Shown here: positions 29,377-36,051 of the stretch, piece by piece
Layout: each line of letters begins with the position of its first letter
Numbering within the stretch: position 1 is the first letter of the stretch
Virus record (IMG/VR): IMGVR_UViG_3300044639_002063
Coordinates: 1-36,347 of that record
DNA length: 36,347 nt
Strand: one strand, 5' to 3'
From: a virus
Notes under the pieces: generated by a model
The model's database searches: none
Told to the model about the DNA's origin: nothing
The model's input: the letters and a program-made list of their open reading frames with translations, nothing else
Program-made: the position numbers and the translations under genes

Positions 29377-29411
29377 GGCTATGTACAGCTAAACAATACA
29401 AACACACACAT

Positions 29412-29879
29412 ATGCTAACACGAGTAGAAGAAATGATTGACGAATTGCATTCCCGCCCTAATGCTAAAGATGGGTTTACTGCTAAGGAAGTATATACAGT
29501 CGGGCGCGAATATGGCCTGACATGCAGGGAAATTGGACAAAACTTCCTTGGAAAGGCCAAGTGTATTGGCTACAGCCGCTACTTGCCGCAAAACCTCCCA
29601 CTCGAGGTAATCGCCGCGGCTCTTGCAGCAGGTCCAACCAAACGTGGCCGTAAAGCCGGTGTTGCAAAAAAGGCAACTGCTAAAAAGCTCGCAAAGGTAA
29701 TTGAACCCGAAGTTGAGGACAAAATTGCTGAAGACTTTGAAGCAATTGAATTTACTGAAAGTAGCGACGATGGCTGCTGCTTTATTGCTAGCCCCGAAGA
29801 AATTTCGGAAGACTTCCAAGTTGAAGCTCCACCAAAGCGGAAGGCTCCGCCAAAACAACGTAAGGTAAAAGTTTCCTAA
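29412..29879 (+). CDS. Protein sharing an N-terminal motif with the CobS-like ATPase; basic/acidic tail
   Basis: 155 residues. Residues about 25-45 read VYTVGREYGLTCREIGQNFL, clearly like VGRAHGLKFREI...F in the first 60 residues of the AAA+ protein at 3841. The rest is low complexity: Lys/Arg/Ala-rich (TKRGRKAGVAKKATAKK, histone-tail-like), an acidic stretch (EVEDKIAEDFEAIEFTESSDD), and a basic end (PPKRKAPPKQRKVKVS). A stand-alone copy of the adaptor module with nucleic-acid-binding tails is a reasonable guess. It is transcribed alone, from a strong promoter to a strong terminator. Confidence 0.65.
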   Translation: MLTRVEEMIDELHSRPNAKDGFTAKEVYTVGREYGLTCREIGQNFLGKAKCIGYSRYLPQNLPLEVIAAALAAGPTKRGRKAGVAKKATAKKLAKVIEPEVEDKIAEDFEAIEFTESSDDGCCFIASPEEISEDFQVEAPPKRKAPPKQRKVKVS

Positions 29880-29886
29880 ACACTTC

Positions 29887-29922
29887 GCCAAGGCAATATT
29901 TCTATATTGCCTTGGCTTTTTT
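29887..29922 (+). terminator. Intrinsic terminator
   Basis: GCCAAGGCAATAT (29887-29899) pairs perfectly with 29904-29916 around TTCT, followed by TTTTTT (29917-29922). The best canonical terminator in the window. Confidence 0.92.
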
Positions 29923-29950
29923 ATGCATAAATCTCAGTATAAATCTTATT

Positions 29951-30310
29951 ATGACAACCACAATTCCAATTATTAATCGTCTACATTCTATGTTTACGTC
30001 GTCACCGACCGACAATATTAATGATCCACTTAAGCAAGTCCTTTTTTCACGACTCGTTAATTTTGTGGAGCATGATGATTGCTTTAATACGCTTTCTTGG
30101 TCATCGTTTGAAAATGGACACAGCGTTAAGGATTGCATTTCAGATGCGTATATCTATATCTCTAATGACCGTCAACTTCAAGTCAATAAAATTATTGAAG
30201 TTGAATTGCTTGGAGATGAGGACTATACCGAATTCGAACGTGAACTAGACACACAGGACAATTACTATCTTAAACTAATCATTGAACACCGCAAAATCAT
30301 CTTTGGATAA
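29951..30310 (+). CDS. Hypothetical protein
   Basis: 119 residues from ATG 29951. Mixed alpha/beta, acidic: SSPTDNINDPLKQVLFSRLV, then a C-terminal ELLGDEDYTEFERELDTQDN. TATAAATC (one mismatch to the late core) lies just upstream. TAA-T-ATG junction with gene 42. No family recognised. Confidence 0.6.
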   Translation: MTTTIPIINRLHSMFTSSPTDNINDPLKQVLFSRLVNFVEHDDCFNTLSWSSFENGHSVKDCISDAYIYISNDRQLQVNKIIEVELLGDEDYTEFERELDTQDNYYLKLIIEHRKIIFG

Positions 30311-30311
30311 T

Positions 30312-31043
30312 ATGACAATCAATCAAATCAGAAATTACTTTGTTGAACAATATAATGCGGGGGCCTTTGTAGTTGATAAAACTGGAGTGTCTACTCTAGA
30401 ACTAGTAGGCGCTTCTTTTTGTGCAGATGAGCCAAGCATTTTCGGCGAACTCAATCATGAGTATATTCAACATGAGTTGGATTGGTACCTATCGCGATCG
30501 CTGAACGTAAATGACATTCCAGGTAAAGTTCCAGCAATTTGGAAATCAGTGGCAACTCCAGCCGGATTCATTAACTCAAATTACGGTTATCTCACCCTCG
30601 ATTCCAAGAATCATAATCAGTATCAAAACACTCTAAACGAATTGGTCCGCAATCCAAATTCGCGCCGTGCGATTATGATCTATACTCGTCCCACCATGCA
30701 TGATGATTGGCACAAAGGTGGTATGAGTGATTTCATCTGTACGAACGCCGTACAATACTTGATTCGTGACGGTAAAGTACATTGTATCGTTCAAATGAGG
30801 AGTAATGATATTTGGGCAGGCTATCGTAATGACTATGCATGGCAAAAGTATGTGTTAGATAAGTTAGTTGCAGATTATAATCTAAAAGATTATAGGGCAA
30901 ATCTTGTTGCAGGTGATATTACTTGGCAAGTTGGTAGTTTACATGCATATGAAAATCAATTTTATTTAATCGATCATTATAGTAAAACTAGAGAACATTA
31001 CATTTCAAAGAAAGATTATAACATTCTATATAATAAATCATAA
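30312..31043 (+). CDS. 42: dCMP hydroxymethylase gp42
   Basis: 243 residues, nearly the length of T4 gp42 (246) and alignable end to end: FVVDKTGVSTLELVGASFCA, ADEPSIFGELNHEYIQ, SRRAIMIYTRPTMHDDW, MSDFICTNAVQYLIRDGKVH, MRSNDIWAGYRNDYAWQKYV and GSLHAYENQFYLIDHY. The catalytic Cys sits in DFICTN. The Asp/Asn choice (RNDYAW) is that of dCMP-specific enzymes, not thymidylate synthase. It makes 5-hydroxymethyl-dCMP, implying hydroxymethylcytosine in phage DNA. Thus the dNTP hydrolases and the glycosyltransferase nearby belong to one modification pathway. In-frame TTG upstream at 30282 lies in the previous gene; ATG 30312 matches the T4 start. Confidence 0.97.
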   Translation: MTINQIRNYFVEQYNAGAFVVDKTGVSTLELVGASFCADEPSIFGELNHEYIQHELDWYLSRSLNVNDIPGKVPAIWKSVATPAGFINSNYGYLTLDSKNHNQYQNTLNELVRNPNSRRAIMIYTRPTMHDDWHKGGMSDFICTNAVQYLIRDGKVHCIVQMRSNDIWAGYRNDYAWQKYVLDKLVADYNLKDYRANLVAGDITWQVGSLHAYENQFYLIDHYSKTREHYISKKDYNILYNKS

Positions 31044-31058
31044 GCAATCACTTTAATA

Positions 31059-31086
31059 TTTACAAAAACTATATTCGATATATAAT
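31059..31086 (+). promoter_or_regulatory. sigma70-like promoter
   Basis: TTTACA (31059-31064), 16-bp spacer, TATAAT (31081-31086). The ATG of the basic peptide is 6 nt downstream at 31093. Confidence 0.6.
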
Positions 31087-31092
31087 AAACAT

Positions 31093-31218
31093 ATGAAAAA
31101 CAACAACCCCAAGGTAAAACCAAAGAAAATTAAGCGCAAAGGAATTCATGCTAAAAGCAAAACTTCCCATTTGAAGCAAAGCAAAAATTACAAAAAGCTT
31201 TCCCGCGGTCAAGGTTAA
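31093..31218 (+). CDS. 41-residue basic phage peptide
   Basis: ATG 31093 to TAA 31216-31218. Begins MKNNNPKVKPKKIKRKGIHA, then KSKTSHLKQSKNYKKLSRGQG; about a third Lys/Arg. Small peptides ending in SKNYKKxYRGQG recur in many T4-like phages, so this is likely a real gene, perhaps an RNA- or DNA-binding peptide. It is preceded directly by a promoter with almost no leader. Confidence 0.65.
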   Translation: MKNNNPKVKPKKIKRKGIHAKSKTSHLKQSKNYKKLSRGQG

Positions 31219-31226
31219 TATATTAT

Positions 31227-31568
31227 ATGAAAAAAGTATCTATTACAGTTCTTGAAGAGTGCGCAGAGTTGCAACTCAAAAAATCGAATGATTATCAGAA
31301 TCCTCATAGTAGGATTCGTCAAGCAGACTATTATCCTCGCGGCGCAGCAAGTATACTTGATATTATACATGCAAAGGTACTTCGTATGCAAAGTGTGCTT
31401 GAAGCTATGGAAAATGATCCAAACTATGTCCCAAACTTTGAGAGTATTGAAGACAGCGGAAAAGATTTGATCAATTACGGCAGCTTCCTTGTTGCATGGT
31501 GTCGCGAAGGAATTGAAGGTCAAGATAGCACACGCGACTTTTTGAATCGTAAACGTTTCGAATCATAA
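31227..31568 (+). CDS. Nucleotide-modification-associated protein (Nmad1/DUF1599-like)
   Basis: 113 residues. KKSNDYQNP, then ADYYPRGAASILDIIHAKVLRM, and a C-terminal FESIEDSGKDLINYGSFLVAWC reproduce the DUF1599 pattern (K-x-x-D-Y, Y-Y-P-R-G, I-x-x-K-x-x-R, E-S-x-x-D-x-x-x-D-L-x-N-Y). The domain was named from its association with modified-nucleotide genes. Here it lies between gp42 and a glycosyltransferase, which fits that role. The exact activity is unknown. Confidence 0.75.
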   Translation: MKKVSITVLEECAELQLKKSNDYQNPHSRIRQADYYPRGAASILDIIHAKVLRMQSVLEAMENDPNYVPNFESIEDSGKDLINYGSFLVAWCREGIEGQDSTRDFLNRKRFES

Positions 31569-31569
31569 T

Positions 31570-32598
31570 ATGAGAATCTTAATTACTGGATGTAACAAGG
31601 CACAGTGCACATATGACTTTTATCTACAACAACAATTGCAGGTTGCAATGTGTCAATATGGACTACCACGCATCCTTCGAGACATGGGACATATTGTTGA
31701 TATGCGTCCGACAGTTATTGGTGAAAGCTTAGACGAGTATGACGAAGTGTTTGTATTCCTACATAACCCAGCTGGATTTGCTGGATATGTATACAATGCA
31801 CTATGGGCAATTTCACGCAAGCCAAACTGTATCTTTGCATTTGATGACTGGCAAACAGAAAGTATCTTTACTGGAATTACGTCACTTAGCGACCCAGCCA
31901 AGTTGTTTAGAAAATTTGTTGTAGACAGTCACACACATATTCCAGACAACATTGAGTCATATACAGACACATTTATTCAAGCTATTGAAAAAATCAAAAG
32001 TAAGTCTAATAGAATGTGTATGCCCGCTTTTGCTGGAGGAGACTTGAGTTTGCTATTAGACTGGCCAAATGATTTGTTATTTGGATACAACCCAAATCCG
32101 TATCACCTCAATCGTCAAGCAACTCCAGCCCTTTTCCCAGATCCGAAACAGCGAGTATTTAATTTTGCTGGACTTATGCAGGACAAGACTAAAAAGTGGC
32201 TTGCAAAACAAGGTGTTGAATCTACTGATTGGACACTAAAGCAATATGGCTCTCGTAAAGACGGTCAAGACCGGGTCGTTGAGGGCGAAATGATGAATGT
32301 CTATGCATCTCAGTGGGGAATTCTTATGCCAGGTTATTTTCATGCTGGCTCTGGATGGTGGAGAGCTCGCCCACTACAAATTGCTGACGTAGAGTCGATT
32401 TTGATTGGTGAACCTAAAGAAATGATGTTGTATTATCGTGACGAGTCGCTTGCAAATATTCGTGCTGCTGATATTGCGCATCTAAATGATTCCCAACTAA
32501 CTGAAATTGCACAGGCTCAACGAGAAGCGATTTACCGCATTCACCCACTAGACAAAGACGTCGCTCGTCAAGAACTAAATGTTGTGCTAAATGCATAA
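31570..32598 (+). CDS. Probable GT-B glycosyltransferase at the beta-gt locus
   Basis: 342 residues (T4 beta-glucosyltransferase is 351). It begins with a Rossmann strand MRILITGCNKAQ, then PRILRDMGHIVDMRPTVIGE, DEYDEVFVFLHNPAGFAGYV and KPNCIFAFDDWQT, matching the layout of the T4 enzyme N-terminal domain (Ile-rich strand, loop, RLIVVNSSINFFGG, YYLFTD). The C-terminal half contains MNVYASQWGILMPGYFHAGSG and WWRARPLQIADVESILIGEP, like a GT-B donor-site (E/R-W...). Place between gene 42 and uvsX is the T4 beta-gt position. It probably glucosylates hydroxymethylcytosine, although sequence identity with the T4 enzyme is low, so donor sugar and linkage are open. Confidence 0.65.
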   Translation: MRILITGCNKAQCTYDFYLQQQLQVAMCQYGLPRILRDMGHIVDMRPTVIGESLDEYDEVFVFLHNPAGFAGYVYNALWAISRKPNCIFAFDDWQTESIFTGITSLSDPAKLFRKFVVDSHTHIPDNIESYTDTFIQAIEKIKSKSNRMCMPAFAGGDLSLLLDWPNDLLFGYNPNPYHLNRQATPALFPDPKQRVFNFAGLMQDKTKKWLAKQGVESTDWTLKQYGSRKDGQDRVVEGEMMNVYASQWGILMPGYFHAGSGWWRARPLQIADVESILIGEPKEMMLYYRDESLANIRAADIAHLNDSQLTEIAQAQREAIYRIHPLDKDVARQELNVVLNA

Positions 32599-32605
32599 TT
32601 TCTTA

Positions 32606-32634
32606 TTTACTTGCTGACGCAAACAATATATAAT
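32606..32634 (+). promoter_or_regulatory. sigma70-like promoter for uvsX
   Basis: TTTACT (32606-32611), 17-bp spacer, TATAAT (32629-32634). Purine-rich AAAAGAAAACAAACT leader of about 15 nt to ATG 32654. Confidence 0.65.
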
Positions 32635-32653
32635 ATACAAAAGAAAACAAACT

Positions 32654-33730
32654 ATGTCATCTGTACTTGAAAAACTAAAAAAGAATTGCCGAATTAAAGA
32701 AGCCGACGTCCTTGCTGACAGTGACTTTTACTCTGAAAAAGACATTACGAGCACAAGCGTGCCAATGGTTAATGTTGCATTAGGTGGTAGCATTGATGGT
32801 GGACTAACAAGTGGATTGACCGTACTTGCTGGTCCATCAAAACACTTTAAGACCAGTTTTGCATTGCTTATGGCAGGCGCATACCTGAAAAAACATCCAG
32901 ATGCTTGTCTTATGTTTTATGATAGCGAATTTGGATCACCTCAACAATATTTTGAAAGCTTTGGCATTGATACCAAACGAGTGTTGCATATTCCAATTAA
33001 AAACATTGAAGAACTCAAGTTTGATATTGTAAATCAGCTTGAGCAGATGGACCGCAAGGACAAGGTAATTATTGTTATTGACAGTGTTGGCAACCTTGCA
33101 TCCAAAAAGGAATTGGAAGATGCAATGAATGAAAAGAGCGTGGCTGATATGACTCGTGCTAAAGCTCTTAAGGGATTGTTCCGTATGGTAACGCCATACC
33201 TTACAATGAAAAACATTTGCTTGCTTGCAATTAACCATACCTATCAGACTCAGGAAATGTTTAGCAAAGCTGTTGTGAGTGGCGGAACTGGAATTATGTA
33301 TAGTGCCGACAACGTTTGGATTATTGGTCGCCAACAAGATAAAGACGGAACCGAGATTCAAGGCTATCACTTTATTATTAACGTTGAAAAGTCTCGATTT
33401 GTTAAAGAAAAAAGTAAGATTCCAATTAGTGTGTCATGGGAAGGCGGTGTCCAAAAATGGAGTGGTCTTCTTGATATTGCTATTGAAGGAGGGTTTGTAA
33501 TTAAGCCTAAAAACGGCTGGTATGTTGCGTATGATCCAGCAACAAAAACTGAATTGTCGGGAAATACACGAGCAGCACAAACAATGACAAAGGAATTTTG
33601 GGAAACTGTCTTTACTAAAACAGCATTTGCGGCACACATTAAGAAAAAATATACGATTGGGTTGAGAGAGATGATTAGCGATGATGCTAGTGTCAAAGAA
33701 GAGGTTAGCGAAGTTGGCGAAACTGAATAA
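32654..33730 (+). CDS. uvsX: RecA-like recombinase UvsX
   Basis: 358 residues (T4 UvsX 391). Walker A is GPSKHFKTS (residues 60-68), followed by LMFYDSEFGSP (T4-like MFYDSEFG), Walker B VIIVIDSVGN, and the DNA-binding-loop and ATPase region MTRAKALKGLFRM, LAINHTYQTQEMFSKAVVSGGTG. The C-terminus is acidic. It polymerises on single-stranded DNA for recombination-dependent replication with gp46/47 and gp41. Position upstream of gp40 and gp41 is T4-like. Confidence 0.97.
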   Translation: MSSVLEKLKKNCRIKEADVLADSDFYSEKDITSTSVPMVNVALGGSIDGGLTSGLTVLAGPSKHFKTSFALLMAGAYLKKHPDACLMFYDSEFGSPQQYFESFGIDTKRVLHIPIKNIEELKFDIVNQLEQMDRKDKVIIVIDSVGNLASKKELEDAMNEKSVADMTRAKALKGLFRMVTPYLTMKNICLLAINHTYQTQEMFSKAVVSGGTGIMYSADNVWIIGRQQDKDGTEIQGYHFIINVEKSRFVKEKSKIPISVSWEGGVQKWSGLLDIAIEGGFVIKPKNGWYVAYDPATKTELSGNTRAAQTMTKEFWETVFTKTAFAAHIKKKYTIGLREMISDDASVKEEVSEVGETE

Positions 33731-33731
33731 T

Positions 33732-34331
33732 ATGAAAACGCTAGCCGACTATATACTCCTATTGAGGGGCGCAATGCCCCTTGATATGTGTCAGGCTTTG
33801 ATCTCTCGATATGATTCAATATCAGAAAATGACCCACTAAAGGTGCGTCGTAAAAATAAGATTCTGGATTTTGACGAGATTAATATGCTCGACCACCCAG
33901 GCTTTGAAGAATTTCGAGGTCCAATGGGGAAGCTAATGTCTGCGGTAAATAATCATTACTTGGAAAAGACATGTAATATACTACGTGATCGTCTGCCGTG
34001 TTATGAACCATTAAAGGATTATGAAGCCCCTCGTATAAAACGATACGAACCTGGAACTGGTATATTTGATTGGCATACCGATCACTGCGACGTCCCGTCA
34101 AGTAAACGCGCGATCGTAATGTTTTGGTACCTCAATGACGTAGCCGAGGGCGGCGAGACGCTATTTGATATTGGCACTGAGATTGCTATAAAGCCAGAAG
34201 CCGGAAACGTATTATGTTTTCCACCATACTATATGTATCCACACAAAGGAGCAACTCCAATCTCTAACCCTAAATATGTAATTTCATCATACGTTTGGTT
34301 GCCACAGAAGTATGGAAATTCATGTGACTAA
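33732..34331 (+). CDS. 2OG-Fe(II) oxygenase, prolyl 4-hydroxylase-like
   Basis: 199 residues from ATG 33732 (longer in-frame starts lie within uvsX). The double-stranded beta-helix core is clear: RYEPGTGIFDWHTDHCD with the metal-binding H-x-D, VMFWYLNDVAEGGETLF (GGET), and NVLCFPPYYMYPHKGATPIS carrying the distal His; the 2-oxoglutarate-binding Lys/Arg is probably in the NPKYVISSYVWLP strand. It resembles phage prolyl-4-hydroxylase-like proteins that hydroxylate peptides, more than TET/JBP enzymes. It is an insertion between uvsX and gene 40 relative to T4. TAA-T-ATG junction upstream. A nucleic-acid substrate cannot be ruled out given the neighbouring modification genes. Confidence 0.88.
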   Translation: MKTLADYILLLRGAMPLDMCQALISRYDSISENDPLKVRRKNKILDFDEINMLDHPGFEEFRGPMGKLMSAVNNHYLEKTCNILRDRLPCYEPLKDYEAPRIKRYEPGTGIFDWHTDHCDVPSSKRAIVMFWYLNDVAEGGETLFDIGTEIAIKPEAGNVLCFPPYYMYPHKGATPISNPKYVISSYVWLPQKYGNSCD

Positions 34332-34638
34332 ATTTATGCCAAGCGAAATAACTGACTATATATTTGTAGACGACTCATCAAATGATAAGGTATATGGGAT
34401 ACGACTCGTTAGCGGGCCGTATGTCGGCACAATATACAAGTATGCAAAAATAAAACTAAATGAGGACCCGCAAAAAGACGTGTGTACATTATCGTATGCA
34501 TATAATATAATATCTACAGCAGAGACACACTGCAAAGAATCTTTGCACCGCGACAACGTCTTTAAAAATTATATTGGAGACGTATTGTCTGATATACTTT
34601 TAAATCAAGAATATAAAATAGGAAAACATGGAGAATAG
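34312..34638 (+). CDS. 40: gp40-like head vertex assembly chaperone
   Basis: 108 residues, T4 gp40-sized (about 114). Pattern DYIFVDDSSNDKVYGIRLVS, then GPYVGTIYKYAKIKL and a C-terminal VFKNYIGDVLSDILL resembles T4 gp40 (G-x-x-K-G-V, K-x-Y-I-G-D-I-L). The location between uvsX and gene 41 is diagnostic. gp40 helps assemble the gp20 portal vertex. It overlaps the oxygenase gene by 20 nt and gene 41 by 11 nt. A promoter-like sequence lies within its coding region. The assignment relies more on position and pattern than on strong identity. Confidence 0.65.
   Translation: MEIHVTKFMPSEITDYIFVDDSSNDKVYGIRLVSGPYVGTIYKYAKIKLNEDPQKDVCTLSYAYNIISTAETHCKESLHRDNVFKNYIGDVLSDILLNQEYKIGKHGE
34483..34511 (+). 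promoter_or_regulatory. Promoter candidate for gene 41 inside the gp40-like gene
   Basis: TGTACA (34483-34488), 17-bp spacer, TATAAT (34506-34511), 116 nt upstream of the gene 41 ATG. It fits the family exactly but is within coding sequence. Confidence 0.5.
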
Positions 34639-35269
34639 CCTTCAAGACATCATAATTAAAAATTTAGTAAACAACGAACCATTTTGTCGTAAAACATTAC
34701 CACACCTAAAACCAGAATATTTTGAAGGACATCATAAAGCAATATATGGTCTCGTACTGCAATTTATTACAAAATATAATAAGTTACCAAACTCTTCAGC
34801 ACTTGCAATCGAGTTTCAACAGTCTGAGCATGTTAATCGTGGAGACTCTGGTGCGATTGCCCATACAATTACTACACTAAATGAGAATTATTCTGTAGAG
34901 CATGAGTGGCTGCTAACGCAGACAGAAAAGTGGTGTAAAGATCGCGCAGTTCATCTTGCGATTATAGAAGCAGTTTCTATTATTGATGGTCGGTCTCCAG
35001 ATCAGGCAGAAGGCGCAATTCCAAACATACTTAGCAAGGCATTAAGTGTAACATTTGATACAAATGTTGGTCATGACTATCTCGAAAATATAAATCAGCG
35101 ATATGAGTTTTATCACAAGACCGAAGATAAAATCCCATTTGATCTTGAGATGTTTAATACAATTACTGGTGGAGGCATCCCTCGTAAAACACTAAACATT
35201 ATCCTTGCAGGCTGTGTTCACCCTGAGACTCCAATTCGAGTAAGGATTCATAAGAAAATTCTTTCTTAG
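34628..35269 (+). CDS. 41: gp41 replicative helicase, N-terminal extein fused to ultra-short N-intein
   Basis: 213 residues. Residues 1-195 follow the N-terminal part of T4 gp41, the DnaB-type helicase that unwinds the fork with the primase: HEWLLTQTEKWCKDRAVHLA, ALSVTFDTNVGHDYLENIN, KIPFDLEMFNTITGGGIPRKT and LNIILAG. In T4 the sequence continues directly into the P-loop (AGVNVGKS). Here Cys196 follows Gly195 and the frame ends after CVHPETPIRVRIHKKILS. That tail resembles the first strand of a Hint domain (C-V-x-x-x-T-x-I/V), so it is probably an N-intein of only about 18 residues. The helicase cannot work alone in this form; the missing motor domain would come from downstream by protein trans-splicing. 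It overlaps the convergent HNH gene by 71 nt. Confidence 0.88.
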   Translation: MENSLQDIIIKNLVNNEPFCRKTLPHLKPEYFEGHHKAIYGLVLQFITKYNKLPNSSALAIEFQQSEHVNRGDSGAIAHTITTLNENYSVEHEWLLTQTEKWCKDRAVHLAIIEAVSIIDGRSPDQAEGAIPNILSKALSVTFDTNVGHDYLENINQRYEFYHKTEDKIPFDLEMFNTITGGGIPRKTLNIILAGCVHPETPIRVRIHKKILS

Positions 35270-36014
35270 ACCGCTTACGATCTGGTTGGTAATTTGGTGC
35301 CTTTCCTAATTGCCAACCACGCAAAAGCAATTCAAATATTTTCTCGGTTTGAATACGAAATGTTTTCTCTCCATTATTTACATATTCCTTGCCGCCGTCT
35401 TTCATACCATATTGCCACCCATCATCTATTTTTTTGCTAATTTCGCTATATAGACATCGTGTTATTACATCATCTTTATGGATCCATACTTTTCCGACGT
35501 GCGATTTTCCCCCCAAACTTGCTCGAGTTGATCTCCCCTCACGAGTGGCCCAATATGTCCATGGGTTATTAGGTGAAACTATTGAAGCTTTTCCACCCAG
35601 TGAAGCAAATTTTGAAAAGTTTTCTGGATTATGAATGCCAGTTTCTCTTTCTTTTGCCATTTTACCATTTCTTCGTGAAATTTCTGCCTTCTCTTCTTTG
35701 CTAAATGAAAACATTCCTATTTTATTTTCATAACACCATTTACCAACAATACTCCGCTGTTCGTATGTTAACTTTGCCCCCAACATATGCATTGATCGCA
35801 AATCATTAGCCATTCCATGAATTTTCCATAATAAGAAATGGGCAATTATATGATGTCTAATACTAAGATAAGTAAAATTACTCTCGTCTTCTCCTCCGCC
35901 AGCATGTCGTGGGATGATATGATGTTTATGTATGTTTGATCCTCTACAATAATGAATTTTGTTATTTACATTTTCATTACATAGGTTATAATAGAGTTGA
36001 GAGTAAAATTTCAT
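35199..36014 (-). CDS. HNH homing endonuclease, convergent with gene 41
   Basis: 271 residues from the ATG at 36014 on the minus strand; a longer start at 36059 is possible. The HNH motif is IHKHHIIPRHAGG (H31-H32), with N46 and H55/H59 following in SNFTYLSIRHHIIAHFLLW, typical of phage HNH endonucleases. The C-terminal half has repeats of the DNA-binding type VWIHKDDVITRCLYSE...KIDDGWQYG and RIQTEKIFELLLRGWQLGKA, found in free-standing phage HNH enzymes. It lies between the two halves of an intein-split gp41 and would spread the insertion by cutting intact gene 41 alleles. The only sizeable minus-strand gene in the window, with a late-type TATAAATA 30 nt upstream of this start. Confidence 0.9.
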   Translation of the reverse strand: MKFYSQLYYNLCNENVNNKIHYCRGSNIHKHHIIPRHAGGGEDESNFTYLSIRHHIIAHFLLWKIHGMANDLRSMHMLGAKLTYEQRSIVGKWCYENKIGMFSFSKEEKAEISRRNGKMAKERETGIHNPENFSKFASLGGKASIVSPNNPWTYWATREGRSTRASLGGKSHVGKVWIHKDDVITRCLYSEISKKIDDGWQYGMKDGGKEYVNNGEKTFRIQTEKIFELLLRGWQLGKAPNYQPDRKRSKKEFSYESLLELESQGEHSLQG

Positions 36015-36043
36015 GAGATTGATTCCCGTTCCGGCTAAAATTA

Positions 36044-36051
36044 TATTTATA
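36044..36051 (-). promoter_or_regulatory. T4-type late promoter candidate for the HNH gene
   Basis: TATAAATA on the minus strand, 29 nt upstream of the ATG at 36014. It would exclude the longer start at 36059 from the transcript. Confidence 0.45.

Noticed and set aside
29415-29891. A 158-codon minus-strand reading frame
   Set aside because: It is antisense to the gene at 29412, runs through its terminator, and its translation is low-complexity with no recognisable motif.
33367-33837. A 156-codon minus-strand reading frame over the uvsX end
   Set aside because: Shadow of uvsX and the oxygenase gene; no motif or initiation signal.
34628-35269. gp41 as a simple truncated pseudogene
   Set aside because: The break is exactly at the P-loop entry, is followed by a Cys-led Hint-like strand, and a downstream ORF supplies the rest of a Hint domain; random truncation would not give this.
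35389-35634. A plus-strand frame within the HNH gene
   Set aside because: Antisense to a clearly recognisable HNH endonuclease; no family match.
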